DNA from: an uncultured Granulosicoccaceae bacterium
Lineage (GTDB): Bacteria > Pseudomonadota > Gammaproteobacteria > Granulosicoccales > Granulosicoccaceae
Assembly (NCBI GenBank): GCA_938041955.1
Contig: CALISD010000106.1
Coordinates: forward strand, 1-39,806
Direction of reading: 5' to 3'
Length of the DNA: 39,806 nt
The notes beneath the pieces were generated by a model. It worked only from the letters and a program-made list of their open reading frames with translations, was not told the DNA's origin and ran no database searches. Positions 1-9,675 of the stretch are shown here, piece by piece. The position numbers and the translations under genes are program-made. Numbering within the stretch: the stretch's first letter is position 1; each line of letters begins with the position of its first letter.

Positions 1-325
1 GTCACATCTCGCATGATTAAGCTCGGCACGTGGCGGGCCACGTTTCTCACTCGATCATGCGACCTGTTTAGCGCTATTTCCGCTGAGTGACGAATCCTCA
101 TGAATAATGCAGGCTAGGCAATTGTTTTAGTACATTCGTAAATGCTTTGACTGAAGTGGGACTCAGATAACGCTTTCAGATTTGATTGAAGTGGAAATGT
201 GACTGGCGCTACGCAATGGCGACTGCAGGAATGCATTGGCATTCCCGGTCGTCTGGTTTTGATGACCAGACTAACTATTGGTCATCAATTATGGCGTTAA
301 TCAAATGGAAGGATAATTGCGTACT
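1..325. other. Intergenic region downstream of xylA
   Basis: I find no convincing gene here. A short perfect inverted repeat, ACGTGGC-GG-GCCACGT, lies at 28-43 and is followed on the plus strand by TTTCTC. It could be a weak terminator for a gene left of the window. Further right, 251-288 holds two overlapping hairpins, listed separately. The rest is AT-balanced sequence without a recognisable RNA gene. Confidence 0.5.
251..288. terminator. Overlapping, mutually exclusive hairpins 3' of xylA
   Basis: Stem A pairs 251-257 (GTCTGGT) with 265-271 (ACCAGAC). Stem B pairs 259-268 (TTGATGACCA) with 279-288 (TGGTCATCAA), a perfect 10-bp stem with a 10-nt loop. The stems share 265-268, so only one can form at a time. 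The element starts about 40 bp beyond the xylA stop codon on the minus strand, where a transcription end is expected. No clear U-tract follows on either strand. It is either a poor intrinsic terminator or a 3' stabilising structure; a switching role is only a possibility. Confidence 0.4.
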
Positions 326-1636
326 TTAGACATAGCGATTAACAATGTTTTCAAGCAGCTCCTGTTTACCGGAATTTGGTGTCGGGTTGATGTTGTTCTT
401 TTCAACCGCGTTGGCAATGGCTTCAAGACTCATAGACCCGTCAAGCATTTTCTGAGCATCTGCGTTGCTCCAGCCTTCATAACGCGCTGCAAGTGGGGCA
501 CAGAGTGCTTTTTCTTCAAACATGGCAGCGGCGGCCTTGAGGCCACGTGCACAGCAATCCATGCCGCCAATGTGCGCAATCAGCAGATCTTCTGGGTCTA
601 TCGATTGTCGACGTAGTTTTGCATCAAAGTTGGTGCCGCCGGTGGTGAACCCGCCGGCGCGTAAAATCATCAGGTAGGCGAGGGCCATTTCCGGCACATT
701 GTTCGGGAACTGATCAGTATCCCAACCGGACTGATAGTCATTGCGGTTCATATCGACCGATCCAAATATCCCTAAGGCGTCGGCCGTTGCCAATTCATGC
801 TCAAAAGAGTGACCAGCCAATATTGCATGGCCCTGTTCGATATTTACTTTAACTTCGTTTTCAAGGCCGTAGCGTTTTAAGAATCCGTAAACGGTGGCAA
901 CGTCGTAGTCATACTGGTGTTTGGTGGGTTCCTGAGGTTTGGGTTCAATCAGTATGGCGCCTTTAAAGCCGATTTTATGCTTGTACTCAACCACGAGATT
1001 CAGGAAACGTCCGAGTTGATCAAGTTCTTTTTTAAGGTCGGTGTTAAGCAGTGTCTCGTAGCCTTCTCGACCACCCCATAAAACGTAGTTTTCCCCGCCG
1101 AGTTGCTTGGTTGCATCCATGCAGGTCTTAACGGTAGCTGCGGAGAATGCAAATACATCAGGGTCCGGGTTGGTGGCAGCGCCGCTCATAAAGCGTCGGT
1201 GTGAGAAGAGGTTCGCCGTACCCCATAGAAGCTTAATGCCGGTGGCTTCCATTTTTTGCTGGAAGTAGTCTGTTATCTCTTGCAGGTTGGCGGTATTTTC
1301 GGCGAACGTGTTGCCTTCAGGTCTGACGTCTGCATCGTGAAAACAGAAGTAGGGCACACCGAGTGCGGTGAACATTTCAAATGCCACATCAGCTTTGAGC
1401 TTGGCGCTTTGCATGCTGTCGTCGAACCACGGGCGTTCGAAAGTCTGTCCGCCAAAGGGGTCGTTGCCGGGCCAGACAAAGTTGTGCCAGTAGCAGGCGG
1501 CAAAGCGCAGGTGATCTTCCATGCGCTTGCCAAGCACCATTTCATCAGCTTGGTAGTATCGAAAAGACAGCGGGTCACGACTTTCGACTCCGGCGTATTC
1601 AATTTTTTTTACGTCGCCAAAAAATCCAGTACTCAT
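326..1636 (-). CDS. xylA: Xylose isomerase
   Basis: Converts D-xylose to D-xylulose in the cytoplasm, the first catabolic step. The 436-residue length is typical of class II (E. coli-type) xylose isomerases. The catalytic pair is visible as H100 in YFCFHDAD and D103. The metal ligands fit the family one residue below E. coli numbering: E231 and K233 (IEPKP), E267 and H270 (IEQGH), D295, D306, D308 (WDTDQF) and D338 (NFDAK). The signature WGGREGYE is at about 187-194. The ATG at 1634-1636 is preceded by a weak GGGA ribosome site. It is the last gene of the xylF-xylH-ATPase-xylA operon and lies 40 bp after the ATPase stop. The identification is secure. Confidence 0.97.
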   Translation of the reverse strand: MSTGFFGDVKKIEYAGVESRDPLSFRYYQADEMVLGKRMEDHLRFAACYWHNFVWPGNDPFGGQTFERPWFDDSMQSAKLKADVAFEMFTALGVPYFCFHDADVRPEGNTFAENTANLQEITDYFQQKMEATGIKLLWGTANLFSHRRFMSGAATNPDPDVFAFSAATVKTCMDATKQLGGENYVLWGGREGYETLLNTDLKKELDQLGRFLNLVVEYKHKIGFKGAILIEPKPQEPTKHQYDYDVATVYGFLKRYGLENEVKVNIEQGHAILAGHSFEHELATADALGIFGSVDMNRNDYQSGWDTDQFPNNVPEMALAYLMILRAGGFTTGGTNFDAKLRRQSIDPEDLLIAHIGGMDCCARGLKAAAAMFEEKALCAPLAARYEGWSNADAQKMLDGSMSLEAIANAVEKNNINPTPNSGKQELLENIVNRYV

Positions 1637-1676
1637 TTAAGTATTCCCGAATAGTGTTGTGTGCGTTGCCAGTTGC

Positions 1677-2477
1677 TTAGTGATCTTCGGTGGATGCGCC
1701 GGGTCCGGGCGTTGCCCCTGGTGGGCATTTACCGAGAATGATCATGCCAAGGACTTCGTCTTTGGTCACATCACCTGTTTTTGCAGAGCCCACCACAGCG
1801 CCGTTTTTCATAACGACAACACGATCTGCCAGATCAAACACGTCGTGGATGTCGTGGCTGATCAGAAATATACCAATACCGTCGGCTTTTAATTGGTGAA
1901 TTAACTGCCCCACCTGCTCAGTTTCTGCGGGACCCAGGGCAGCCGTAGGTTCATCCATTATAAGAATGCGTGCGTTAAAGTGAATGGCACGTGCAATGGC
2001 CACTGATTGACGTTGACCGCCAGAGAGTTGTTTAACGGGATCTTTGAAGCGCGTGAAGTTCGGGTTTAACCGGTTCATCACTTTGCGTGTTTCGGCTTCC
2101 ATGGCGGAGTCGTCAAGGGTACCCCAACGAGTGAGTATTTCACGCCCGAGATACAGGTTGGCAGCAGCGTCCACGTTGTCCGCCAATGCCAGTGTTTGAT
2201 AAATGGTCTCTATGCCGAATTCTTTTGCGTGTCGCGGGTTGGTGATGGTGGCTTCTTTTCCGTCAATAAAAATAGTGCCGCTGTCGCGAGTGTAAGCGCC
2301 GGAGAGAATTTTAATTAAAGTAGATTTACCTGCGCCGTTGTGGCCCAGCAACCCAACGACTTCTCCGGGATAAAGCTCACACGACGCTTTGTCCACCGCG
2401 TGTACGCCGCCAAATGAAATAGAGATGTCTTTCATCTCTACCAGTGGGGCGGTCGGGGTATTTTGTGTAGTGTCCAT
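1677..2477 (-). CDS. xylG: Sugar ABC transporter ATP-binding protein (xylose importer)
   Basis: Cytoplasmic ATPase that powers xylose import with the XylH permease. It shows Walker [10 protein letters not shown] at residues 45-53, the ABC signature LSGGQRQ near 155, and Walker B ILIMDEP near 176, followed by the usual switch histidine (LISHD). At 266 residues it carries only one nucleotide-binding domain, whereas E. coli XylG and RbsA/AraG have two in tandem at about 500 residues. It resembles the short FrcA-type ATPases and would have to act as a homodimer. The start ATG has an AGGA ribosome site 7 nt upstream. It sits 19 bp after xylH and before xylA. Xylose specificity is inferred from context. 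Confidence 0.9.
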   Translation of the reverse strand: MDTTQNTPTAPLVEMKDISISFGGVHAVDKASCELYPGEVVGLLGHNGAGKSTLIKILSGAYTRDSGTIFIDGKEATITNPRHAKEFGIETIYQTLALADNVDAAANLYLGREILTRWGTLDDSAMEAETRKVMNRLNPNFTRFKDPVKQLSGGQRQSVAIARAIHFNARILIMDEPTAALGPAETEQVGQLIHQLKADGIGIFLISHDIHDVFDLADRVVVMKNGAVVGSAKTGDVTKDEVLGMIILGKCPPGATPGPGASTEDH

Positions 2478-2496
2478 TTCTATTCCTGCCCCGTTG

Positions 2497-3798
2497 TCAG
2501 ACTGATTTTCTGCGATAAAGATTGTCGAGGAACACAGCGATTACCAGCACGCAGCCGACAACCATCTGTTGAATGGCCGCATCAAAGCCAATCAGTACCA
2601 TGCCTGATTGCAGTGATTGCATCACCAATGCACCGAGAATTGCACCGTAGATTGTGCCGATGCCGCCGGCGAACGATGTGCCGCCAATCACGGCTGCCGC
2701 TATCACATAGAGCTCATCAAATTGTCCGAGTGCAAGCGTTGCCGACTTAAGACGAGCGCTGGCGATAACTGCGGCGATGCCGGTCAATGCACCCATCAGT
2801 GCGAAGATCAGCATCGTCATTTTTTTTGTATTAATACCCGCAAGTTCTGCAGCTTCCGGGTTGCCACCAATGGCGAAAACGTAGCGGCCGAAGCGTGTTC
2901 GGGTAGCGAGAAAGGTCATTGCGATGCCGACGGCTATTGCAATTAGAATAGGGATAGCAAATCCGTGAGATACCACTCCGACATCAGCAACCTCCATGTT
3001 ATTGGCGGCGGCGTATCTTTTAATAATGCCTTTGGGCCAGGGGTAGGCGTTCATCACCATAACCGAGCCAATAACGATGCCAGTACCGATGCCGCCGATA
3101 AGAAGCTCTGCCCACATGGGGCGGGTAGGGAAGCCAAACTTTAGTCGTTGTTTTCTGCCGCTGATCAGTAACGCGATGATCGCGACACAAACCAGTGCGC
3201 CAAAGATCCATGAACCGGTGGCACCGATCGTTCCGTAGGGTCCACCGCCAATGAGCGAGAAAGTTTGATCAACCGGTGCGATAGTTTCTCCTCGTGCAAG
3301 AAGGTAAGACGCGCCTCGCCAGATTAACAAGCCGCCTAACGTCACAATAAATGCCGGTATGTTGAGGTAGGCGATCAACGCACCTTGAAATGCACCAATC
3401 AAGGCACCGCAGGTAATGCCGACCATTGCCGTGATCACCCAGATCATTGGATGGCCAAGTCCGAGGAACTCCGGCAGGATCCAGACCTGCACGACACCCA
3501 TAATCATGGCGGTGAAGCCGAGCAGTGAGCCGACCGATAAGTCGATGTGTCTGGTAACAATAACCAGCACCATACCAGTGGCCATCACCGCGATAGATGA
3601 GGTCTGTACTGACAGGTTCCATAAGTTACGTGGGGTGAGAAACGCACCGTATCCGTTGACGAAGTGGCCGTAGAGATGAAAGCCAATCCAGATGAGTAGC
3701 AGTGCGCCAATCATACCGAGCAGTCGGGTGTCGACCTCTGTCGCCCGCAGGAAGCGAACTAATGCACTTTCCTTGAAATCTTGTTGTTGTTCGGACAA
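2497..3798 (-). CDS. xylH: Xylose ABC transporter permease
   Basis: Inner-membrane permease of the BPD_transp_2 (ribose/xylose) family, 433 residues, about ten hydrophobic segments. Family hallmarks include the [17 protein letters not shown] region near residue 80 and the conserved EAAELAGIN cytoplasmic loop near 315, which contacts the ATPase. The hydrophilic insert around residues 230-260 matches the longer XylH type rather than RbsC. Translation most likely starts at TTG (3796-3798), because a strong GGGGGAG ribosome site lies 8 nt upstream in the mRNA. A hairpin terminator separates it from xylF, so it is probably expressed at a lower level than the binding protein. Confidence 0.93.
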   Translation of the reverse strand: MSEQQQDFKESALVRFLRATEVDTRLLGMIGALLLIWIGFHLYGHFVNGYGAFLTPRNLWNLSVQTSSIAVMATGMVLVIVTRHIDLSVGSLLGFTAMIMGVVQVWILPEFLGLGHPMIWVITAMVGITCGALIGAFQGALIAYLNIPAFIVTLGGLLIWRGASYLLARGETIAPVDQTFSLIGGGPYGTIGATGSWIFGALVCVAIIALLISGRKQRLKFGFPTRPMWAELLIGGIGTGIVIGSVMVMNAYPWPKGIIKRYAAANNMEVADVGVVSHGFAIPILIAIAVGIAMTFLATRTRFGRYVFAIGGNPEAAELAGINTKKMTMLIFALMGALTGIAAVIASARLKSATLALGQFDELYVIAAAVIGGTSFAGGIGTIYGAILGALVMQSLQSGMVLIGFDAAIQQMVVGCVLVIAVFLDNLYRRKSV

Positions 3799-3950
3799 CG
3801 TATAACTCCCCCGAGATTTGACAGCAGATTGTTCGAAGCACCGGTGCAGGTTTGCCTGGTGGTGTTAGTCGAATTTGAATTTGATGGTCCGGTGGTTATC
3901 CGGTGTGCCAGTAAAGTCTGGCAAAACACAATACAACGATATGTTTTTGT

Positions 3951-3982
3951 AAAAATAAAACCGGGGTTGCACGCAACCCCGG
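3951..3982 (-). terminator. Intrinsic terminator/attenuator between xylF and xylH
   Basis: A perfect 10-bp inverted repeat (3961-3970 CCGGGGTTGC against 3973-3982 GCAACCCCGG) is followed on the minus strand by TTTTATTTTT. It lies 22 bp after the xylF stop codon and before xylH. This is a standard way to make more binding protein than permease from one promoter, so partial read-through is expected. Confidence 0.85.
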
Positions 3983-4004
3983 AGTCTAACTTTTAAAGCG
4001 TAAC

Positions 4005-5042
4005 TTAGCAGCCAGCTACACCGTCCATTGCGCCTTCACAAGCTTTTTCTTTTGAGATCCAGCCAGCGTCAATCACAGCACTAACGTTGCTGGTAGTGAT
4101 TGGCGTAGGCGGCAACAAGATAGAAGTTACTGTAACGCCACGCTTACCACCAGAGAATGGTGCAGTGTTTGGAACATCACTCATGCTCTTGCCATTAGCT
4201 AGCATAAGTGCTGCTTCAGCAGCGACTTTACCGAGTGCACGTGAGTCTTTCCAAACAGAGACAAGCTGTGTACCACGAGCAACACGATTGATTGCTGCAA
4301 GGTCACCGTCCTGACCGGTAACAGGAACGTTTCCTGCCATGCCCTGTGCTTCAAGTGCTGCAACAACACCACCGGCCATTCCATCATTTTCAGAGATAAC
4401 AGCGTCAACTTTGTTGTCTTGTGAAGTCAGGCATTGCTCCATATTCTTCTGAGCGCCTTCTGGCTTCCAGCCGTCTGTGAAAAATTCGCAAACGTTGTTG
4501 ATAGCACCAGCATCAATTTGCGGCTTCAGAACTTCCATGATGCCTTCGAAAAGGAATGTTGCATTTGGATCACCCTGGTCACCTTTAATGAACGCAAAGT
4601 TGCCTTCAGTCTGGCCACTGTCCAACATCGTTTGAGCCATCATGCGGCCAACGCCAACGTTGTCAAAAGTGATGTATAGGGAATCAGGGTGCTCGATTTG
4701 AACGTCATACGCGATCATTGGAATGCCTTCCGCAGATGCTTGCTCAACCGCTGGTAAAATGGCCTCTGAATCAAAAGGCACAATCATTAGAACATCAGCG
4801 CCCTGTGAAATGAGTGATTCGATGTCAGTAAGCTGCTTACCGGCAGAACCTTGTGCGTCAGCAGAGATGTACTTGTCACCGTTAGCTTCAACGATTCCTT
4901 TGATCACCGCTTCATCACGCTTCCAGCGCTCTTCCTGGAATACTTTCCAGGATACGCCGACAATTTTGTCTTTAGCCATCACAGGTGCCGCAAGCGTGGC
5001 AATGAATGCGCTTGCGGTGAGTGCCATTATCGTTTTTTTCAT
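4005..5042 (-). CDS. xylF: D-xylose-binding periplasmic protein
   Basis: Periplasmic substrate-binding protein of the Peripla_BP_4 family that delivers D-xylose to XylH. The chosen start (MKKTIM, 345 residues) gives a clean signal peptide ending in APVMA/KDK and has a GAGGA ribosome site about 8 nt upstream. A longer frame to 5069 adds nine residues without a ribosome site. Recognisable segments are ISADAQGSAGKQLTDIESLI near 50, the VPFDSEA loop, VISENDGMAGG near 220, and VTGQDGD near 245. Near the C-terminus an AGWISKEKAC segment gives one of a few cysteines. It is the first gene of the minus-strand xylose operon and is divergent from xylR. Confidence 0.93.
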   Translation of the reverse strand: MKKTIMALTASAFIATLAAPVMAKDKIVGVSWKVFQEERWKRDEAVIKGIVEANGDKYISADAQGSAGKQLTDIESLISQGADVLMIVPFDSEAILPAVEQASAEGIPMIAYDVQIEHPDSLYITFDNVGVGRMMAQTMLDSGQTEGNFAFIKGDQGDPNATFLFEGIMEVLKPQIDAGAINNVCEFFTDGWKPEGAQKNMEQCLTSQDNKVDAVISENDGMAGGVVAALEAQGMAGNVPVTGQDGDLAAINRVARGTQLVSVWKDSRALGKVAAEAALMLANGKSMSDVPNTAPFSGGKRGVTVTSILLPPTPITTSNVSAVIDAGWISKEKACEGAMDGVAGC

Positions 5043-5239
5043 TCTCGATTCCTCGTAAATTTGTAGCATGTGCGAAAAAATAATTGCAGTTGGACATCAG
5101 TCCATACACTAGAAGGGGATAAATGTTCCCTCGGGACTGACTTTACCCCAGGCACACCCAAACAGTGGTTCTAAACCTATTAATTTTTAGGCTCGAAAAA
5201 AATAGTGATTCTTTCGTCAAGATGTGTCAAGTTATTTTT
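5043..5239. promoter_or_regulatory. Divergent xylF/xylR control region
   Basis: This 197-bp gap must hold promoters for both directions and is the natural target of XylR. Two inverted repeats are visible: TGGAC-ATCA-GTCCA at 5091-5104 and CTAAA-N10-TTTAG at 5171-5190. The second sits in an A/T-rich block near the xylR start, similar in style to ROK-family operators. Neither is long enough to be certain, and I could not identify clear -35/-10 boxes. Confidence 0.4.
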
Positions 5240-6544
5240 ATGGCAACGATCACCACATCCGATGAGTTACGGCTCTACAACCGCAGTAGGATATTGTCCT
5301 GTTTGCGTCGTAATGGTACGCAATCACGTACTTTGCTTGGCGAAAGCACGGGATTAAGTGCGGCGACAGTGACGCAGATTACGGCTGATTTAATCGAAGA
5401 TGGCGTGATTGAGCAGGTGACACCAGCGCCGGCTTCAGCATCGAGTGCCATTGTGAATACGCGTCGCGGGCGTCCACAGGTGATGTTGCAACTTAATCCT
5501 GAGGCCGCCATCACAGCAGTTTTGACGCTGTTGCTTAACGAAATTGAAACAACGCTGTACGATTACTCGGGTAATCGGATCTACAGGTTTAAAAAAAGTC
5601 TGGTTACGTCGAGTCTGTCGCTCAGTAAACTCAACAAGCATTTGTTTGCCGCCCTGGACGCGGCGCTCGAATCGGTGGATTCCTCGAATTCGCCACTAAA
5701 GCACATTGCCTGTGTATGCCAGGGTACAGTGACAAGAGATAACAGCGGTTTGTTGTGGTCACCTATCACCAAGCTGCGCGATGTGGAGTTGCGAAGTATT
5801 TTGCAAGGCCGTTACGGTGTATCGGTAACCGTCTCGAATGATTGCAATACCATTGCGCACGCACTCTTCAACAAGCGTCAAACCTGGTCCGCGGCAGATC
5901 AAAAGCAAATAGCCAGGCGCTTAACGGAGGCCTCGGAGAATAATTTCGCGGTGATATTGTCTTCATATGGTATTGGTCTCGGGTATTTTCACCAGGGTGA
6001 TATTCTTACCGGTTCTCATTCGTCAGGCACTGAGTTCGGGCACATGTTGTTCAGGGCAGATGGAGCGTTGTGTCGTTGCGGCAGGAGAGGTTGTATCGAA
6101 GCTTATGCTTCTGACTATGCGATCTGGCGCAGAGCAAAAGGACAATCCACTGATGCCTGCCCGGTAGATTCAATCCCCAAAGATGAGTTTGCCCGCTTAA
6201 TAGAAATTGCAAAGCAAAAGCCCGGGCCTGAGCGAGAAGCATTTGAAGTGGCGGGGGCTGCATTCGGGCAAGGTCTGGCTAATCTGTTTGCGATTTTTGA
6301 TCCTTTTCCAGCATTGTTGGTTGGTATTTCCACGGATGCTTTTGAGCTAATGAAACCTGCGTTGATTCGGAACCTTCAGCACTATGGTATGGCGGACAAC
6401 GGTGACTATGTATCCGTTTATGATCGTTGCAGTGAAAGAAAATTAATTCGTAGTGGCGCGTCGTTGCAGTCACTTTCCTACCTTGATGAAAAAATATTCG
6501 GGTTTGGTGAGAGCGCTACTGTTTTAAAGCCGGTGGCCTCATGA
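5240..6544 (+). CDS. xylR: ROK-family transcriptional regulator, probable xylose repressor
   Basis: N-terminal winged helix-turn-helix (about residues 5-65) followed by a ROK sugar-kinase-like domain. The ROK zinc motif CRCGRRGCIE is visible near residues 277-286, within the GTEFGHM... stretch typical of NagC/Mlc/XylR proteins. By family knowledge it should bind xylose or a related sugar and repress the xyl genes. The start is placed at MATITTS because homologues begin just before the helix-turn-helix; frames starting at 5165 or 5222 lack a good ribosome site. Its stop codon overlaps the next gene's ATG (ATGA at 6541-6544), implying translational coupling to a di-haem protein. It is divergent from xylF. 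Confidence 0.87.
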   Translation: MATITTSDELRLYNRSRILSCLRRNGTQSRTLLGESTGLSAATVTQITADLIEDGVIEQVTPAPASASSAIVNTRRGRPQVMLQLNPEAAITAVLTLLLNEIETTLYDYSGNRIYRFKKSLVTSSLSLSKLNKHLFAALDAALESVDSSNSPLKHIACVCQGTVTRDNSGLLWSPITKLRDVELRSILQGRYGVSVTVSNDCNTIAHALFNKRQTWSAADQKQIARRLTEASENNFAVILSSYGIGLGYFHQGDILTGSHSSGTEFGHMLFRADGALCRCGRRGCIEAYASDYAIWRRAKGQSTDACPVDSIPKDEFARLIEIAKQKPGPEREAFEVAGAAFGQGLANLFAIFDPFPALLVGISTDAFELMKPALIRNLQHYGMADNGDYVSVYDRCSERKLIRSGASLQSLSYLDEKIFGFGESATVLKPVAS

Positions 6545-7983
6545 ATACGTGTAGATTGGTTTACCGTCAGTTGGCGGGCGTATTGGTCATATGTGCATTA
6601 TCAAGTGGTAGTGCACCCCGGGTACAAGCAGCGGAAGAACTGCCGTGGAGTGATGCGGCCATTCAGCAGCACATCGACTTGCGGCAATATCACGGTAAGC
6701 TAACAGCAGATCAGCTTGACTCGCTGGTGCAGGCAGGTAAGTCGCTGTTCAGCGCAAGTTTTACCGTGGCCGACGGAGTGGGGCGTCCGATGGCGACACA
6801 GGCAATTATTCCGACCAAAAGAAAGCGTCCGCCAAGAAGTGAATTTGCACGAACTGCAGGGCTTGATGCTAATGCTTGTGTCAGTTGCCATCATCAGCCC
6901 ATAGCCGGTGGTGCAGGTGATTTTACAGCTAATGTATTTGTCTCGGAGGGGTTTCAGTTATCTGATTTTGACAGTACCGATCCTCAATTTTCAAATGAAC
7001 GTAACACCAACCATTTGTTTGGTGCGGGCCTTGTTGAATTGCTTGCTCGTGAGATGACTATTGAATTGCAGCAGCAACGTCGAAGCGCACTGAGTGAGGC
7101 ACATGAAACCGGTGAGACGATTAAAAAGAAACTGAATGCCAAGGGCGTAGCATTCGGTGAAATTATTGCCCATGCTGACGGCCGTATAGACACTCGCAAA
7201 ATACGTGGTGTCGATGATGATCTTATCGTAAAGCCGTTCAGTCAGAAGGGGGTGATGACTTCTTTAAGGCAGTTTACTGTGAATGCGTTAAATCATCATC
7301 ATGGAATGCAGGCCAATGAACGCTTTGGTGCACGTTGGACTGGCAGCAACGACCATGATGAAGATTCCAGCACCGGTGAAATTACATCAGGTGATGTGAG
7401 TGCTCTGGTCGCATATCAGGCGACTTTAAAACTACCATCACAAATGGAGATGAACAGTGACTGGGCGGCTGCATCCGAGCGAGGCAGTCGGTTATTTGAT
7501 CAGCTTGAATGTAATAGCTGTCATATAAGATCGTTACCATTAAACTCTTTGTCGTTTACTGATCCGGGCCCTTTTGATGCGGCCGGTACTTTGCGGCAAG
7601 GGGAGTCCGGCGAGTCTTCAGTTTATGATCTGTCGCTGTACGAATGGGCGTCCACGCTAGAGCGCAGTGATCAGGGCCAGTGGATGGTTCCACTATTTGG
7701 TGATCTTAAACGCCACGTCATCGCAGACACACAAGTAGCGCAGTTGGGTAACGAGTTGTTGTCGCAGCGCTTCGTTGAACGCAATGAGTTTATGACCGCG
7801 GAGCTTTGGGGCGTCGGTTCAACTGCACCCTACGGGCACAGAGGTGATCTCACCACACTGGGTGAAGTGATTGGCGCTCACGGTGGCGATGCACGTGATT
7901 CGCGTGATCGATACGTTAAGCTCACAGAAGCTGAACGTACTGATATCAATGCGTTCCTTAAAAGTCTGATCATCGAGCCTTAA
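6541..7983 (+). CDS. Di-haem oxidoreductase (putative peroxidase, DUF1111-like)
   Basis: Predicted periplasmic c-type cytochrome of the di-haem oxidoreductase/putative peroxidase family, 480 residues. A signal peptide is visible (residues 1-30, ending APRVQA/AEE). Two haem-binding CxxCH motifs are present: CVSCH at 113-117 and CNSCH at 324-328. The C-terminal LWGVGSTAPYGHRGD segment and a final helix, ...ERTDINAFLKSL, are typical of the family. The substrate is unknown and family annotations such as thiol oxidoreductase are not proven. It overlaps xylR by 4 bp and is followed after 1 bp by the FG-GAP gene, so the three are probably co-transcribed. Its place inside a xylose locus is unusual. 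Confidence 0.87.
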   Translation: MNTCRLVYRQLAGVLVICALSSGSAPRVQAAEELPWSDAAIQQHIDLRQYHGKLTADQLDSLVQAGKSLFSASFTVADGVGRPMATQAIIPTKRKRPPRSEFARTAGLDANACVSCHHQPIAGGAGDFTANVFVSEGFQLSDFDSTDPQFSNERNTNHLFGAGLVELLAREMTIELQQQRRSALSEAHETGETIKKKLNAKGVAFGEIIAHADGRIDTRKIRGVDDDLIVKPFSQKGVMTSLRQFTVNALNHHHGMQANERFGARWTGSNDHDEDSSTGEITSGDVSALVAYQATLKLPSQMEMNSDWAAASERGSRLFDQLECNSCHIRSLPLNSLSFTDPGPFDAAGTLRQGESGESSVYDLSLYEWASTLERSDQGQWMVPLFGDLKRHVIADTQVAQLGNELLSQRFVERNEFMTAELWGVGSTAPYGHRGDLTTLGEVIGAHGGDARDSRDRYVKLTEAERTDINAFLKSLIIEP

Positions 7984-7984
7984 A

Positions 7985-9616
7985 GTGAAACAGCTGAAAC
8001 TACTTATACTGCTGTTGCTAAGCCAATCAGTATTTTCCGCCACAGAAATGCATGGTGACGTGCCGCTGTATCAGGAGCAGGCAGAGGCTGCCGGAATGCA
8101 GCACCAGTACGATGGTCCCTGGGAGAACTTTGTCGGCGGTGGTGTTGCGACGTTTGACTGCAATGGTGACCGACTACCTGAAGTGTTTATCGCCGGCGGA
8201 GTCAACGACAGTGCGTTGTTCGTTAATCGCAGCACGCCTTCCGGCGAGTTGTTATTTACCCGTGATGAAGCACCGAACACCAAAATAAAACAAGTCATTG
8301 GTGCCTATCCGGTAAACCTTGATAATGATGAGTGGGTTGACCTGGTAGTGTTGCGGGTAGGGCGCAATCTCTTGTTAAAAGGGTTAGGTGATTGCCAGTT
8401 CACTCAGTCGAATGCGAGTTTTCAGTTTGATGGTGGTGCCGATTGGTCAACTGCGTTTGCCGCATCGTTTTTCAAAGGCGATAAATATCCCACTCTCGCT
8501 ATCGGTAACTACGTTGACCGCAGTGCACCGGGTTCCCCATGGGGTACCTGTGCGGACAATCTGCTTTATCGGCCACAGCTTAATGAAAAGGATGAATTGA
8601 GTTATAGCGATGCCTTTCCTCTCAGCCCCGGTCATTGTGCGCTATCGATGTTGTTTACAGACTGGAATCGATCAGGTGTTGATTCACTGAGAATTACCAA
8701 TGACCGGCAGTATCACCGCGGTGGTGAAGAGCAGTTATGGAAAGTCAGTGATGAGTACCCGCGACTGTATAGTCGTTCTGACGGGTGGCAGCGGTTGGTT
8801 ATCTGGGGAATGGGTATTGCCGAAGGTGATCTTAATGCAGATGGTTTTCCTGAGTATGCGTTAACGTCAATGGGGGATACGAAAATACAAACCGTTGATG
8901 TACAACAAGCAGTAGAGGAAAATCGCCCAGTCTATGAAGATATCGCCTTCGCCCGTGGTGCGACTGCACACCGCCCTTACACAGGGGAAGATCTCAAGCC
9001 TTCCACCGGGTGGCATGCTGAGTTTGCTGACGTCAATAATGACACCTTACTTGATCTGTTTATCACCAAGGGCAATGTCGAAAGAATGAAAGACTTCGCC
9101 GCCTATGACCCTGATAATCTTTTACTCGGCAATCACGACGGCCAGTTTTCGGAGCAGGGTGATACGGCAGGTATTGCACTTGATCGACGGGGCCGTGGCG
9201 CCACCGTTGCAGATTTTAATGTCGACGGCTTGCTTGATCTGCTGGTGGTGAATCGTGCTGGGCCAGTCAGTCTATTTCGTCATACCGGTTTCAAAAGTGA
9301 GTTTGGTCCACGGGTCGGTGGCAACTGGCTCTCGATTGAATTAAATCAAAAAAACGGTAACAGGCATGCGGTAGGAGCGCGGTTGTCAATTAAAACCGGC
9401 AACGTCGTACAAACTCGCAGGGTGAGCATTGGTGGTGGGCATGCATCGGGCAAAGTGGGTTTTATTCATGCAGGTTTGGGCGTGGCGGAACGCGCGACCG
9501 TTCGTGTGCAATGGCCGGATGGTGAGTGGAGTGCCGCATACCGGGTGTTTGCCAATCAGTTTGTCGTGATCACCCGTGGCGATGAACACGTAAGTTACTG
9601 GTATCCTCCAGAGTAA
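7985..9616 (+). CDS. CRTAC1-like FG-GAP/ASPIC-UnbV secreted protein
   Basis: Exported protein of 543 residues with signal peptide MKQLKLLILLLLSQSVFS. Calcium-binding FG-GAP/VCBS-type blades repeat along the chain: DCNGDRLPEVF, NLDNDEWVDLVV, DLNADGFPEYAL, DVNNDTLLDLFI and DFNVDGLLDLLV, each with the DxNxDxxxD pattern. They suggest a beta-propeller. The final 110 or so residues form an ASPIC/UnbV domain (NWLSIEL, VGARLSIKTG, RRVSIGGG, VRVQWPDG). It starts at GTG one base after the preceding stop, so it is translationally coupled to the di-haem oxidoreductase. Function is unknown; a partner or scaffold role with the cytochrome is an inference from position. Confidence 0.88.
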   Translation: MKQLKLLILLLLSQSVFSATEMHGDVPLYQEQAEAAGMQHQYDGPWENFVGGGVATFDCNGDRLPEVFIAGGVNDSALFVNRSTPSGELLFTRDEAPNTKIKQVIGAYPVNLDNDEWVDLVVLRVGRNLLLKGLGDCQFTQSNASFQFDGGADWSTAFAASFFKGDKYPTLAIGNYVDRSAPGSPWGTCADNLLYRPQLNEKDELSYSDAFPLSPGHCALSMLFTDWNRSGVDSLRITNDRQYHRGGEEQLWKVSDEYPRLYSRSDGWQRLVIWGMGIAEGDLNADGFPEYALTSMGDTKIQTVDVQQAVEENRPVYEDIAFARGATAHRPYTGEDLKPSTGWHAEFADVNNDTLLDLFITKGNVERMKDFAAYDPDNLLLGNHDGQFSEQGDTAGIALDRRGRGATVADFNVDGLLDLLVVNRAGPVSLFRHTGFKSEFGPRVGGNWLSIELNQKNGNRHAVGARLSIKTGNVVQTRRVSIGGGHASGKVGFIHAGLGVAERATVRVQWPDGEWSAAYRVFANQFVVITRGDEHVSYWYPPE

Positions 9617-9675
9617 ATCGTCGAAGCATTGATCGACTCAGAGACTCAACAGACTTTCAATCAGGACAACACGCT

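Noticed and set aside
5165..5239. Longer start for xylR
   Set aside because: The extra 25 residues do not resemble ROK N-termini, lie in the A/T-rich promoter region and lack a ribosome site.
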